Origin: a virus
IMG/VR virus record: IMGVR_UViG_3300025000_000360
Location: 1-27,400 of that record
Strand: one strand, 5' to 3'
Length of the DNA stretch: 27,400 nucleotides
Made by a program: the position numbers and the translations under genes. Under the pieces are notes generated by a model. That model had not been told where the DNA came from, did not search any database, and was given only the letters and a program-made list of their open reading frames with translations. Shown piece by piece: positions 1 through 7,757 of this stretch. Each line of letters starts with the position of its first letter. Position 1 is the first letter of the stretch.

Positions 1-150
1 GCTGCTCTTGGTGGGAAAAGTTCTGACGAACAGGTAGGGGTAGATACTGGAGAAGGCATAGAGGAAATGACCGCGGAGCAGGAAGCGAATCTAAGAGCTA
101 TGTTAGGCGCGGATTTTGATTCAATCTATGGAAATAATGAGAGTAGTTAA
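1..150 (+). CDS. C-terminal end of an upstream tail-module gene (partial)
   Basis: The frame is open from the first base to a TAA at 148-150 and gives 49 residues of a protein whose start lies outside the window. The visible part is acidic, with a stretch TAEQEANLRAMLGADFDSIY before a polar tail. I recognise no domain. In lambda-like phages the gene just before the tape measure makes the tail assembly chaperone (gpG/gpGT), which coats the tape measure protein; position alone suggests that role here. This is inference from gene order, not from sequence similarity. The frame is supported by its uninterrupted reading and by the terminator-like hairpin directly behind the stop. Confidence 0.6.
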   Translation, partial: AALGGKSSDEQVGVDTGEGIEEMTAEQEANLRAMLGADFDSIYGNNESS

Positions 151-151
151 T

Positions 152-199
152 AAGTGGTGGGTTGAACTGGGTAAAGCCGAGTCTTGACCCACCATTTTT
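152..199 (+). terminator. Rho-independent terminator-like hairpin before the tape measure gene
   Basis: TGGTGGGT at 155-162 pairs exactly with ACCCACCA at 187-194. The stem extends by a GU pair and two AU pairs at its base, and the second arm runs into TTTTT at 195-199. The 24-base loop is longer than usual. It lies just behind the stop at 150 and ends 23 bases before the tape measure start. It could reduce transcription into the tape measure gene relative to the genes before it, or be an mRNA processing structure. Confidence 0.5.
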
Positions 200-222
200 A
201 GTTTTTATATAGGAGAGTTACA

Positions 223-3200
223 ATGGCCGGAGCCAATGAGCGTTTAGGGATAGAGTTAGAACTTAAGATATCTGATAAATTTAACGAAGCTATAGCTAGG
301 ATAGAAAAAGCTGTAAAGGCTATAGATTTATCGAAGATATCAGGTGATGTTAATAAAGTAAACGCTGGCTTTAAGGTAACTACCGATCAGGTAGAATCTC
401 TGCGTAAAGTCTGGGGCGGTACGGCTGACGCTTTAAAAGAGCGCCTTAAGGAGATGTACAATACTCAGCAAGTAGAGCGGTTTGTTAAGCTTAGCGTAGA
501 CCAAGAGACTAAACTATATACTGAAACATCCAGGCTAAGAGAAAAGCTTGCTAAGGAAACTAAGAAGATACAGGACCAGCTTTTAGCAGACCAAGCTAAA
601 GTAACTGCTGCTATGGCTAAAGTTGGCACGTCAGATAACGGCGCTTTTGACAAGAGAGTATGGGCTGAGTATCGTGCGGATATTGCTAGGGCAAACCAAA
701 TATTCAAGCAGTCTGCTGATGAAAAAAAGGCTACCGCTAAAGCTGCGGCAGATCAAGAGGCCGCCTTTAATAAAAAAGTATGGGCCGAGTACCAAGCTGA
801 TATAGTTAGGGCCAAACAGATATTCAAAGAAGCTGAAGCAGAAAAGACTAAAGTACTAAAAGAAGAAACTGATAAGAGGCGCGCAGCCACAAAAGCAGCC
901 GCAGCAGAAGAAGTGGCTATGACTCGCCGAGCTTGGGCTGAGCACAAGGCTAGCGTAAACTATGCGAATCAAATATTCGCAGAATCTGCTAGGTCAAAAT
1001 CTGGTAACTCTAGTGCATCAGTGGATCTGTCTGGGCCTTGGGCCAAAGATATGGCCACTCAAGCTAAGCAAGCCGACCACTTCATGCAGTCGTTAGCCAA
1101 GCAAGGCTTGCGTATGGTTAACGGAGAGCTAGTACAAATAACCAAAAGTGGAAAAGCTATGAACGATATGTTTTCTAAGCTTACCACTAGACTTATAGAG
1201 TTCTACTCAATCAGGAAAGTACTGTTCTTAATATCTGGAGAGTTTCAAACTGCCTATCGGTCAGTAACAGATTTTAATCAGGCTCTTCATGACACTGCTG
1301 CTATTGCTAACGCTTCTAATAGCCAAATGGCTAAATTATCAGAAGCTGCTCTTCAAATTTCTACACATTCTAAATTCTCTGCTGCTCAAGTAATGGAATC
1401 TATGAAGATGCTGGCACAGTCTGGCGTCGAATCAAAGGACATTCCAGAGGTAGCAAGGGCGGCAGACTTCTTTGCCACAGGCACAGGCTCAACTGCGCGG
1501 CAAGCTAGCCAAGTATTAACTACAGCTATGAACGTGTGGAAGATAGAAGCCAAGGATAGCACAAAGATAACCAATATTCTTACTGCTGCTCTTAACGCTT
1601 CTAAACTAGAAGTAGGGGATCTTTCTACCTCCTTTAACTACTTAGCCAACCAGTCGGCGTTGTTTGGGAAGTCTATAGAAGAAACAACTGCGTTAATCGC
1701 AACTATGGCTAATCAGGGGATTAAGGCCAGCACTATAGGTACGTCTATGTCTCAGTTCATGACTAGACTAGCCGCGCCGACTCCTAAGTTTAACCAACTT
1801 CTTAAAGAGTATAATATAGCAGCAAAAGATATATCTCCGAAAACTCATACTATGGTTCAAATAGTAAAAACGTTTGAGGATGCGGTAAGTAGAACTGGAA
1901 AGAAGGGAGTAGAGGTAGAGCACATATTCCAGGCTTTAGAAGCTAGGGTAGGCAGAGGATTTGCTACGCTGGTACAGGCAGGTTCTGAAAAACTAGAATT
2001 AATGGAAAAGCGTATAACCAATACTAACGCTGCAGCCGTTGCGTGGAATGAGTCCATGAAGGGATTTCATGCCCAACTAAACGTGCTCCGTAGTGAGTTA
2101 GTAACAACGATTAACTCTCTACTTTCTGGGCTAGGTGAATCATTCAGGTCAATTGGCACCAAGATGCAAGACTTGCTTGTAGGTTTTAGAACAGGAACTG
2201 GAGAAATGGTAGTTCACGCTACTGCTATGACTACTGCTATCGCCGCCCTTTTCTGGACTTTGTATAGCCACCCTATTATAGCGGCTGTTTCATTAACCCT
2301 GGGCGGAGTTCTGTTTATTATAAAAGAGATAGGAGAAGCAGCAAACAAAACCGCTAGAGAGATCGAGGCAAGCACTACTAAGATGGCCGAGAACTCAGCT
2401 GAGTATCAGCGCAAAGCGGATGCCTTGTACACTATCTTAGGGTTAGTAGACAAAAACAACCTTGCAGAAGATGGAACTGTTAAAGTACAGGAGAAGAGCA
2501 GAAAGAAAATACAGGAACTTATAAATCTATACCCTACTTTTTTCAAGGAGCTAGACGCTAAGAAACTTAAGTACGATGATATTACCTCCGCTATTAGAAG
2601 AATGAATGAAGAGCGGGATAAAGAAATACGCAGGGATGTAGATAGCTACAACTCAAACGTACTTAAAACTGTACAGATTAGAAGAGAACTAGCTGACCTC
2701 GAAAAGGAAAGAGATAAAGAGTATGCAGAAGGTACTCAGGATTTCTTTGGCAACAAAGGTAGTGCTTTAGTAAATAGGAAAATAAAGAACAAGCAGATTG
2801 AGTTGCAGCAGGCGGAAAGTGCTATCAAAACACAAGATGCCTCTTTAGCCCCTAATGGTGAATACGGAAAATATTTCAACGCAGGGGCAGGGGAGTATCT
2901 TTACAAGAAGCTAACAGATAAAGAAAAAGCTGAAGAAAAGGACAGCACTAAGCCTGAGTACGTAGCTCCACTTTCTAAAACTGAAAATGGACTTACTTTA
3001 GAGGATAAGTTAGAGAAGGATTTGGATATATTTAAAAAGAATCTATCCGACTATTCTAGAAAAACTACGGAGCTAGAAGAAAAGTCTAAGATGGATGGCC
3101 TAAAGGCCACTATGAAGTTAGACGAGAAGGTGCTATCTGACGGAAATGCTTCTTTTGAGGATAAGCTTGCGGCGTCTATGCGCCTACGGCAGAAGTGGGT

Positions 3201-4476
3201 AGAGTATTATGAAGCTGAATACCAGAAAGATGCTGCAGCAGCCAAGCGTGAATTGTTGGAAAAGTCTGGGGCTTATGGTCTTTATGAAGGAAATGGTGAG
3301 GCTGATAAAGCATTAAAAGCAAGGCTTGATGCTCTTAAGAAGGAAAGAGATGATAAAGTCTCTACTATACCTAAGCTAGGTGAATCCTTGCCTGATGAAG
3401 GTAGAGTAAAGATAACGTCTGATAGGCTGGAGAAGCAGGCCGACAAGGTTTTGTTCACTCGGCAGCAAGAAATAACGCTTCGCAAAGAAGATGCAGCCAC
3501 AGCAGAAGAAGTGTTAGAGTTGACTATAAAGCAGACTGAGGCACAATTAGAAAACTCTGCTGCTAAGAAAAAAGCCTACGAAGACAATATATCTAGCCTT
3601 GAAGTTTGGGTTAGTGAAAATAATGAAAACAACAAGTACTACAAAGAAAATGTGGACGCGCTTGAGTCTCTTAAAGACAAACATTCTGCGGTGGTGCAGC
3701 TTATAAAACAGCAGAACGCAGAACTAGCTAGACAGAAGGATAATAGTTTCGGCGGTAATTTCGGTAGAGGGGTTAAGAAGGGTTCCATAGGGTTTGGCAC
3801 TACTAATGAGCGTACTGAGCAGCTAGGGGCTGATATTACCTCTACTCTAGGAGATGGATTAACGTCTACTATAGACAATATGATTACGGCCCTAGGTAAA
3901 GGGCAAGATGCCTGGCGGTCTTTCAGGGAAGGGTTAGGCGGGATACTTAAAGATATCGGAGATATGCTACAGAAGTACATAGCTAAAATGATTGCAGTGG
4001 CTATAGTACAGAAGATAATAGGAATAGCCTCGTCTTTCGGGGGCGGTGCAGATATGGGCGGAGCACAGTTTACTCCTAGTCCTTATGAAACTACCGTTGT
4101 CGGCCCTGCAGGTTTTGCTGGCGGGGGCTACGTTACTGGAGGGGTTAAAGGTATTGATTCGGTGCCTGCTATGTTGGCTCCAGAAGAGTTTGTAGTTAAG
4201 GCAGAATCTGTTAGAAAGTACGGTGTTGATTTTATGAATGAACTTAATGAAGGTAGGGTTAAGCGATTCTCTGACGGAGGAAGTGCGGGTGGTGCGGCTG
4301 CTACAAAAGAAAAAGCAGGCAGCTCTGAAGTAGGAAATTTGCAAATTATAAATCTCGTAGATCCAAATACAATTCCACAGACTTCGGATGCCCAGATAAT
4401 AAACGTAATAAACCTTGATATAGCGAAACGAGGCCCGACATATAAAACGATTAAATTTGCACAGCAAGGAAATTAA
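223..4476 (+). CDS. tail tape measure protein
   Basis: This 1417-residue protein is expected to set tail length and to pass into the tube during assembly. ATG 223 follows AGGAGAG at 211. Residues about 1-260 are charged, helical and coiled-coil-like. They hold three copies of a motif R/K-x-WAEY/H...ANQIF (near 141, 181 and 231). Residues about 345-560 match the TP901-type tape measure core: helical, with runs such as ILTAALNASKLEVGDLSTSF and TALIATMANQGIKASTIGTS. A hydrophobic pair of segments lies near 667-708, followed by a long charged coiled-coil region (about 715-1190). The C-terminus (about 1297-1345) has the glycine-rich GGGYVTGG...DSVPAMLAPEEFVVKAESVRKYG block common in siphovirus tape measures. 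No lysozyme or peptidase domain is visible. By the usual rule of about 0.15 nm per residue the tail would be near 210 nm. Confidence 0.95.
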   Translation: MAGANERLGIELELKISDKFNEAIARIEKAVKAIDLSKISGDVNKVNAGFKVTTDQVESLRKVWGGTADALKERLKEMYNTQQVERFVKLSVDQETKLYTETSRLREKLAKETKKIQDQLLADQAKVTAAMAKVGTSDNGAFDKRVWAEYRADIARANQIFKQSADEKKATAKAAADQEAAFNKKVWAEYQADIVRAKQIFKEAEAEKTKVLKEETDKRRAATKAAAAEEVAMTRRAWAEHKASVNYANQIFAESARSKSGNSSASVDLSGPWAKDMATQAKQADHFMQSLAKQGLRMVNGELVQITKSGKAMNDMFSKLTTRLIEFYSIRKVLFLISGEFQTAYRSVTDFNQALHDTAAIANASNSQMAKLSEAALQISTHSKFSAAQVMESMKMLAQSGVESKDIPEVARAADFFATGTGSTARQASQVLTTAMNVWKIEAKDSTKITNILTAALNASKLEVGDLSTSFNYLANQSALFGKSIEETTALIATMANQGIKASTIGTSMSQFMTRLAAPTPKFNQLLKEYNIAAKDISPKTHTMVQIVKTFEDAVSRTGKKGVEVEHIFQALEARVGRGFATLVQAGSEKLELMEKRITNTNAAAVAWNESMKGFHAQLNVLRSELVTTINSLLSGLGESFRSIGTKMQDLLVGFRTGTGEMVVHATAMTTAIAALFWTLYSHPIIAAVSLTLGGVLFIIKEIGEAANKTAREIEASTTKMAENSAEYQRKADALYTILGLVDKNNLAEDGTVKVQEKSRKKIQELINLYPTFFKELDAKKLKYDDITSAIRRMNEERDKEIRRDVDSYNSNVLKTVQIRRELADLEKERDKEYAEGTQDFFGNKGSALVNRKIKNKQIELQQAESAIKTQDASLAPNGEYGKYFNAGAGEYLYKKLTDKEKAEEKDSTKPEYVAPLSKTENGLTLEDKLEKDLDIFKKNLSDYSRKTTELEEKSKMDGLKATMKLDEKVLSDGNASFEDKLAASMRLRQKWVEYYEAEYQKDAAAAKRELLEKSGAYGLYEGNGEADKALKARLDALKKERDDKVSTIPKLGESLPDEGRVKITSDRLEKQADKVLFTRQQEITLRKEDAATAEEVLELTIKQTEAQLENSAAKKKAYEDNISSLEVWVSENNENNKYYKENVDALESLKDKHSAVVQLIKQQNAELARQKDNSFGGNFGRGVKKGSIGFGTTNERTEQLGADITSTLGDGLTSTIDNMITALGKGQDAWRSFREGLGGILKDIGDMLQKYIAKMIAVAIVQKIIGIASSFGGGADMGGAQFTPSPYETTVVGPAGFAGGGYVTGGVKGIDSVPAMLAPEEFVVKAESVRKYGVDFMNELNEGRVKRFSDGGSAGGAAATKEKAGSSEVGNLQIINLVDPNTIPQTSDAQIINVINLDIAKRGPTYKTIKFAQQGN
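643..990 (+). repeat. degenerate triplicate repeat inside the tape measure gene
   Basis: Codons 141-180 (643-762) and 181-220 (763-882) encode the same pattern, AF(D/N)K(R/K)VWAEY followed by ADI.RA.QIFK, with a period of exactly 40 residues (120 bases). A third, more diverged copy begins near codon 231 (RRAWAEHKASVNYANQIFAES). The copies differ at many third positions, so the duplication is old. They are alanine/lysine-rich and helical, which fits lengthening of a coiled-coil ruler by unit duplication. Confidence 0.75.
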
Positions 4477-4493
4477 TAAAATTTCCGCCTTTC

Positions 4494-4512
4494 AGGTATA
4501 TAACTATAGTAG
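4494..4512 (+). promoter_or_regulatory. AT-rich motif AGGTATATAACTATAGTAG (copy A of a shared motif)
   Basis: The block lies in the 48-base gap between the tape measure and gpM-like genes. Closely similar blocks stand before the tail fibre gene (16562-16580) and, on the minus strand, before nrdD (25897-25914). A promoter reading is awkward here: a -10 box in this block would start transcription inside the AGAGG ribosome site at 4511-4515. It may instead be a processing site or chance AT-rich similarity. Low confidence as a promoter. Confidence 0.25.
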
Positions 4513-4524
4513 AGGTATAAATTA

Positions 4525-4908
4525 ATGTCAATACCAGCATACCCTGTAGTAGATGCTACCACTGGGAAAAAAATTAGAAATCCGTCTCGCCCTATTACGT
4601 ACGGTGTTAAGACCAGCACTATTAAAGACCCATTTGATAGCTCTCATAGTCAGAGACGCGCTAGGTCGAAGCCTATTAATACTTTTGAGTTTAAGTATGT
4701 AGCGTTAAATGCCACAGAATATTTAACTCTTAGAAATTTTTTCATCTCAAGACTAGGGTCGGTAGAAGCCTTTACCTGGGTCGATCCTGTATCTAAAATA
4801 ACGTACAAGGTAATTTTTGCTATGGACGTTTTCCAAGCCCAAAATACTTTTCATAATGTAGCTGGGCCTCTATACGAACTTTCAATAAAACTTGAGGAAG
4901 TACCTTAA
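4525..4908 (+). CDS. minor tail protein, lambda gpM-like
   Basis: A 127-residue protein directly behind the tape measure, the position of lambda gpM, a component of the tail tip initiator complex. The sequence fits the phage minor tail protein (gpM/COG4718) pattern: an N-terminal basic stretch with PI-Y-VKTSTIKDPFDSSHSQRRAR, a hydrophobic-aromatic middle (FEFKYVALNATEYLTLRNFF), then FTWVDPVSK and a C-terminal YELSIKLEEVP. Length is close to the family's roughly 110 residues. ATG 4525 has AGAGG nine bases upstream. The stop overlaps the next gene's start in TAATG, so translation is probably coupled. Assignment rests on order and the F-TW-DP-S pattern; the exact receptor or partner is not visible. 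Confidence 0.8.
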   Translation: MSIPAYPVVDATTGKKIRNPSRPITYGVKTSTIKDPFDSSHSQRRARSKPINTFEFKYVALNATEYLTLRNFFISRLGSVEAFTWVDPVSKITYKVIFAMDVFQAQNTFHNVAGPLYELSIKLEEVP

Positions 4909-5222
4909 TGTGCCCTAAAGATATTATAGAAAAAATACAAGTTATGGCTGCTTTGCAACGCAAGGAAATCTGTGGTGTTGTACTAAAAGACAACACCATT
5001 ATCCCAATAAAAAACGTTTCAAGCAGCCATAACACTTTTGTATTTGACAAGAGAGAATGGTTCACGTTGCTAAATACAAAACCAGACATACTATGTATTT
5101 ACCATAGTCATCTAAATGGAAATACTGAACCTTCTGAAACCGATTTAAATTGTCAGAACATAATAATGTACGACTTTCTTATAGTAGCAGGAAACGATTG
5201 GAGCTACACACCCTATGCCTAA
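4908..5222 (+). CDS. JAMM/MPN metallopeptidase-like tail protein (N-terminal half of lambda gpK as a separate gene)
   Basis: This 104-residue protein carries a complete JAMM zinc motif: Glu20 in KEICGVV, then His66-Ser-His68, seven residues, Ser76, two residues, Asp79 (HSHLNGNTEPSETD). JAMM/Mov34 domains form the N-terminal half of lambda gpK, a tail-tip assembly protein; here the domain is its own gene. All expected metal ligands and the catalytic Glu are present, so it is probably an active isopeptidase-type or protease fold, perhaps acting in tail maturation. It overlaps gpM by one base and gpL by eight. The partner NlpC/P60 half of gpK is encoded separately at 7362, beyond gpL and an HNH gene. 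Confidence 0.88.
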   Translation: MCPKDIIEKIQVMAALQRKEICGVVLKDNTIIPIKNVSSSHNTFVFDKREWFTLLNTKPDILCIYHSHLNGNTEPSETDLNCQNIIMYDFLIVAGNDWSYTPYA

Positions 5223-6300
5223 AAATCTAACCACACTATTCAAAACAGAAGCTGTAGCAGAAGAACAATCGCAGCTTTTACATTTGATGACTCTAGAAGT
5301 ACCTGATGTGCCTGACTTCACCTTTTGCGACAGCAATGACGATGCTACCTATAATAGTGTAGTGTACTCTAAATTCCCATGTAAATTTAATGGAGTAGAG
5401 GTAACTAGCACAGGAGAGATTAATAAGGCTAATATACAAGTCTCTAACGTAGACAGGACTATTTCGTCTATGCTAGAGAACTACAATGGTCTTAGGGGCT
5501 GTACTTTAAGAGTTAAGACTGTATTTGCTAAGTTTTTAGACACGGTAAACACAGGCTGGAAATTTAAAAATAGTGTGTGCGGGTGGGGAGCAAGTGGTGC
5601 TACATTAGCGACTGGTGGGGATGGCGTTTTAGTAACATCTACGTCCAACGACCCTATGTTTTACATATCTAACTTATCATTTTCTGGTGCTACTTACACA
5701 AAGGTTAAGGTACTGATAAAACGAATAGCAGGTACTTCTTGGGAAGGTATTCTGTTTTATCACACCACACTACATGGGGCAACAGAATCTTACAAAAAGA
5801 TAGCAGCACAACCTACCTATTTTTCTGACTATATAGAGTTAATTTATGATATGTCGCAACTTTCAAACGGCGGTGATGATTGGGTTACTAGCACCATAAC
5901 CGATTTAAGGTTTGATTTTGGAAGTACAAACCAAGATGCTTTCAAGATAGCATACATAATCGTAGAAGACGGCAATGGAAACATACTAGAAGTCCCAAAC
6001 CCCGACGCTAGCACTACTTCGTTTTCAGAAGAAGTTTATGTAATTGACTCGTACACTGCTAATGAAAGTTCTGTTCAATTTAATCTAGAGCCTTTGATAG
6101 ACTTTAGCGTTAAACTACCTAGGCGCAGATATACCAGTGTTTGCTATTGGAGATATAAAGACCCGCTTACCTGCGGGTACACTGGAGAGTTGCCTACCTG
6201 TAAGAAAGATTTGGTAGATTGCAAAGCACATAATAATTTGGCTAGGTTTGGCGCGTTCCCCGGTGTGCCATCACACGGGAGACGAACGCTATATTTCTGA
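5215..6300 (+). CDS. minor tail protein, lambda gpL-like, with cysteine cluster and inserted domain
   Basis: A 361-residue tail-tip protein. The N-terminal part (about 1-110) and the C-terminal part (about 265-361) fit lambda gpL. The C-terminus holds four cysteines, C310, C320, C329 and C336, in YWRYKDPLTCGYTGELPTC and KKDLVDC, then the family ending RFGAFPGVP. In lambda gpL the C-terminal cysteines bind an iron-sulfur cluster, so the same is likely here. Lambda gpL is about 232 residues; the surplus is a block at about 110-255 rich in beta-forming residues (GWKFKNSVCGWGASG..., YTKVKVLIKRIAGTSWEGILFYH, YIELIYDMSQL, LRFDFGST), which looks like an inserted beta-sandwich of carbohydrate-binding type. 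The start overlaps the JAMM gene by eight bases (ATGCCTAA). The HNH leader begins one base after the stop. Confidence 0.85.
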   Translation: MPKNLTTLFKTEAVAEEQSQLLHLMTLEVPDVPDFTFCDSNDDATYNSVVYSKFPCKFNGVEVTSTGEINKANIQVSNVDRTISSMLENYNGLRGCTLRVKTVFAKFLDTVNTGWKFKNSVCGWGASGATLATGGDGVLVTSTSNDPMFYISNLSFSGATYTKVKVLIKRIAGTSWEGILFYHTTLHGATESYKKIAAQPTYFSDYIELIYDMSQLSNGGDDWVTSTITDLRFDFGSTNQDAFKIAYIIVEDGNGNILEVPNPDASTTSFSEEVYVIDSYTANESSVQFNLEPLIDFSVKLPRRRYTSVCYWRYKDPLTCGYTGELPTCKKDLVDCKAHNNLARFGAFPGVPSHGRRTLYF

Positions 6301-6301
6301 C

Positions 6302-6326
6302 AACTATTTGATTTTATTGAGGTTTT
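6302..6326 (+). repeat. 25-base leader, copy 1, in front of the HNH endonuclease gene
   Basis: This 25-base block begins AACTATTTG and ends ATTGAGGTTTT. It is identical to 14518-14542, over 8 kb away, in front of the GIY-YIG gene. It starts one base after the gpL TGA and contains the GAGG (6319-6322) that serves as ribosome site for the GTG start at 6329. Homology between copies ends sharply on both sides. Confidence 0.9.
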
Positions 6327-6328
6327 TT

Positions 6329-7396
6329 GTGAACGGCAAAGTATTTACTAGGCTTACAGTGTTAAGAGATGTAGGTAGAAATAAATGGGGCGAAGTTATT
6401 TGGGAATGTCTATGTGATTGTGGCAAATTAACAACAGCTACTACTCACATTTTAAATCGTGGTGATAAAAAATCATGCGGTTGTTTAGGTAAAGGCGGAA
6501 AGAAAAACTGTGTTGGAAATACATATGGAAAATTAACGGCACTATACGAGATAGGAAAGATAAATAAGTCAGAAAGCATTTACTATTTCTGCAAGTGCGA
6601 TTGTGGTAATACTAGAGAAGTTTCTGGTGATTGTTTGAGAAGTGGTGATGTAGTATCCTGTGGTTGCACTAAAAATAAGAAGAGGTTGGTAGGAAAACGG
6701 TTCGGAAAATTAGTAGTGGAATCCGAACACGGCAGAAGCAGTAACGGGTGTATTATATGGAATTGTGTATGTGATTGTGGCAAAAGAGTTACTAGAATGT
6801 TTGTGTCATTACATGAATCTTCTTCTTGTGGGTGTGCTGTAGTTAGACTAAACCAGTATACTCCTCCAATAAAAGATATTTCAGGCCATAGGTTTGGCAA
6901 ATTAACGGCCATAAAAATATCAGGCAAGTCGCATGGAAAATATAAGTGGGAATGTTTATGCGACTGCGGAAATACTGTAAGTGTTCTGGTATCAGCACTA
7001 ACTGGCGGAAAAACAAAGTCCTGTGGTTGTATACTAAAAGTAGATCGTACTGGACCAAACCACCACAATTATAACCCAGAATTAACGGACGAACACAGAC
7101 AAGCAGGTAGAGCGTTCCCAGCATACGCAGTCTGGAGAACAGAGGTATACAGACGAGATAGTTTTACTTGCCAGTGCTGTGGAGAAGTGGGTGGAAAATT
7201 AAATGCGCATCACTTAGAAGATTACGCTAATAATCCTACACTGCGTACAGAATTAAGTAATGGAGTTACTTTGTGTGAAAGTTGCCACGAAATGTTTCAC
7301 AGTATCTACGGAAAACAAAACAGAAATTACAAATGGCAATTTGAAAAATTTAAAGAGCAATATGAGCTATCTAGACTATCTAAAAATTCCGCATAA
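6329..7396 (+). CDS. HNH homing endonuclease with four cysteine-rich repeats
   Basis: With the GTG at 6329 the protein is 355 residues. The frame is open further back to an ATG at 6248, but that would overlap gpL, whereas the GTG has GAGG six bases upstream within a leader shared with the GIY-YIG gene. Four repeats (about 4-52, 62-113, 121-169, 185-234) follow the pattern FGKLT...W-C-CDCG...SCGC and probably bind zinc and DNA. A linker (GPNHHNYNPELTDEHR, 242-257) leads to an HNH nuclease at about 281-326: CQCC (C281, C284), NAHH (H294, H295), CESCHEMFH (C316, C319, H324). The gene sits between gpL and the NlpC gene and overlaps the latter by 35 bases. The domain order is that of a free-standing homing endonuclease; no intron boundaries are evident. 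Confidence 0.9.
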   Translation: MNGKVFTRLTVLRDVGRNKWGEVIWECLCDCGKLTTATTHILNRGDKKSCGCLGKGGKKNCVGNTYGKLTALYEIGKINKSESIYYFCKCDCGNTREVSGDCLRSGDVVSCGCTKNKKRLVGKRFGKLVVESEHGRSSNGCIIWNCVCDCGKRVTRMFVSLHESSSCGCAVVRLNQYTPPIKDISGHRFGKLTAIKISGKSHGKYKWECLCDCGNTVSVLVSALTGGKTKSCGCILKVDRTGPNHHNYNPELTDEHRQAGRAFPAYAVWRTEVYRRDSFTCQCCGEVGGKLNAHHLEDYANNPTLRTELSNGVTLCESCHEMFHSIYGKQNRNYKWQFEKFKEQYELSRLSKNSA

Positions 7397-7757
7397 ACAT
7401 CTAGGAAGAGACTTCAATGGCTGTGATTGTCTAGGATTAATATTACTGTTTTACAAAAATAGTTTAAACATAGCCCTACCTGACTATACAGACTATGAAG
7501 AACATTGGCACCTAACTGATGCTAAGAAAGTTATACGATTGTACTCAAGCTTCGGATTCACAAAAACTAACACCGTAAATAAGTATGACATTATATTAAT
7601 AAACGAATCAGGATACCCGAAACACTTAGCAATAGTACTAGATGAAAGCTACATGCTCCACACCATAGAAGCAGGAACTATCTGTAGCGAGTATAGGCAA
7701 GGTTTTTGGGCAGATAAAATACACAGCGTATACACAAGAGGTTTACATTGCGAGTAA
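7362..7757 (+). CDS. NlpC/P60 peptidase-like tail assembly protein (C-terminal half of lambda gpK)
   Basis: A 131-residue protein starting at ATG 7362 (MSYLDYLKIPHKHLGRDFNGCDCLGL); the frame is open further upstream, but those residues are unrelated to the family and overlap HNH coding. Cys23 in NGCDCLGL is the expected catalytic cysteine and His88 in YPKHLAIVLD the expected histidine, following DIILIN as in NlpC/P60 proteins. In lambda this domain is the C-terminal half of gpK and helps tail-tip assembly, possibly cutting peptidoglycan. Here it is separated from its JAMM half by gpL and the HNH gene. The first 35 bases lie inside the HNH gene, and its end overlaps the next gene by 10 bases. 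Confidence 0.88.
   Translation: MSYLDYLKIPHKHLGRDFNGCDCLGLILLFYKNSLNIALPDYTDYEEHWHLTDAKKVIRLYSSFGFTKTNTVNKYDIILINESGYPKHLAIVLDESYMLHTIEAGTICSEYRQGFWADKIHSVYTRGLHCE

Noticed and set aside
3967-4467. 166-codon open frame on the minus strand inside the tape measure gene
   Set aside because: It lacks protein-like composition and a ribosome site, and the plus strand codes for the conserved tape measure C-terminus.
6248-6328. Longer N-terminus for the HNH protein from ATG 6248
   Set aside because: It would overlap the gpL C-terminus in another frame, has no ribosome site, and adds residues unrelated to the repeats. The GTG at 6329 matches the leader and start type of the GIY-YIG gene.
6583-7068. 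161-codon minus-strand frame opposite the HNH gene
   Set aside because: A shadow of the repeated cysteine modules on the plus strand; no ribosome site or family features.
6298-7362. The HNH gene as part of a group I intron splitting gpL
   Set aside because: gpL reaches a family-like C-terminus (RFGAFPGVP) before its stop, and no continuation of gpL is found behind the HNH gene.
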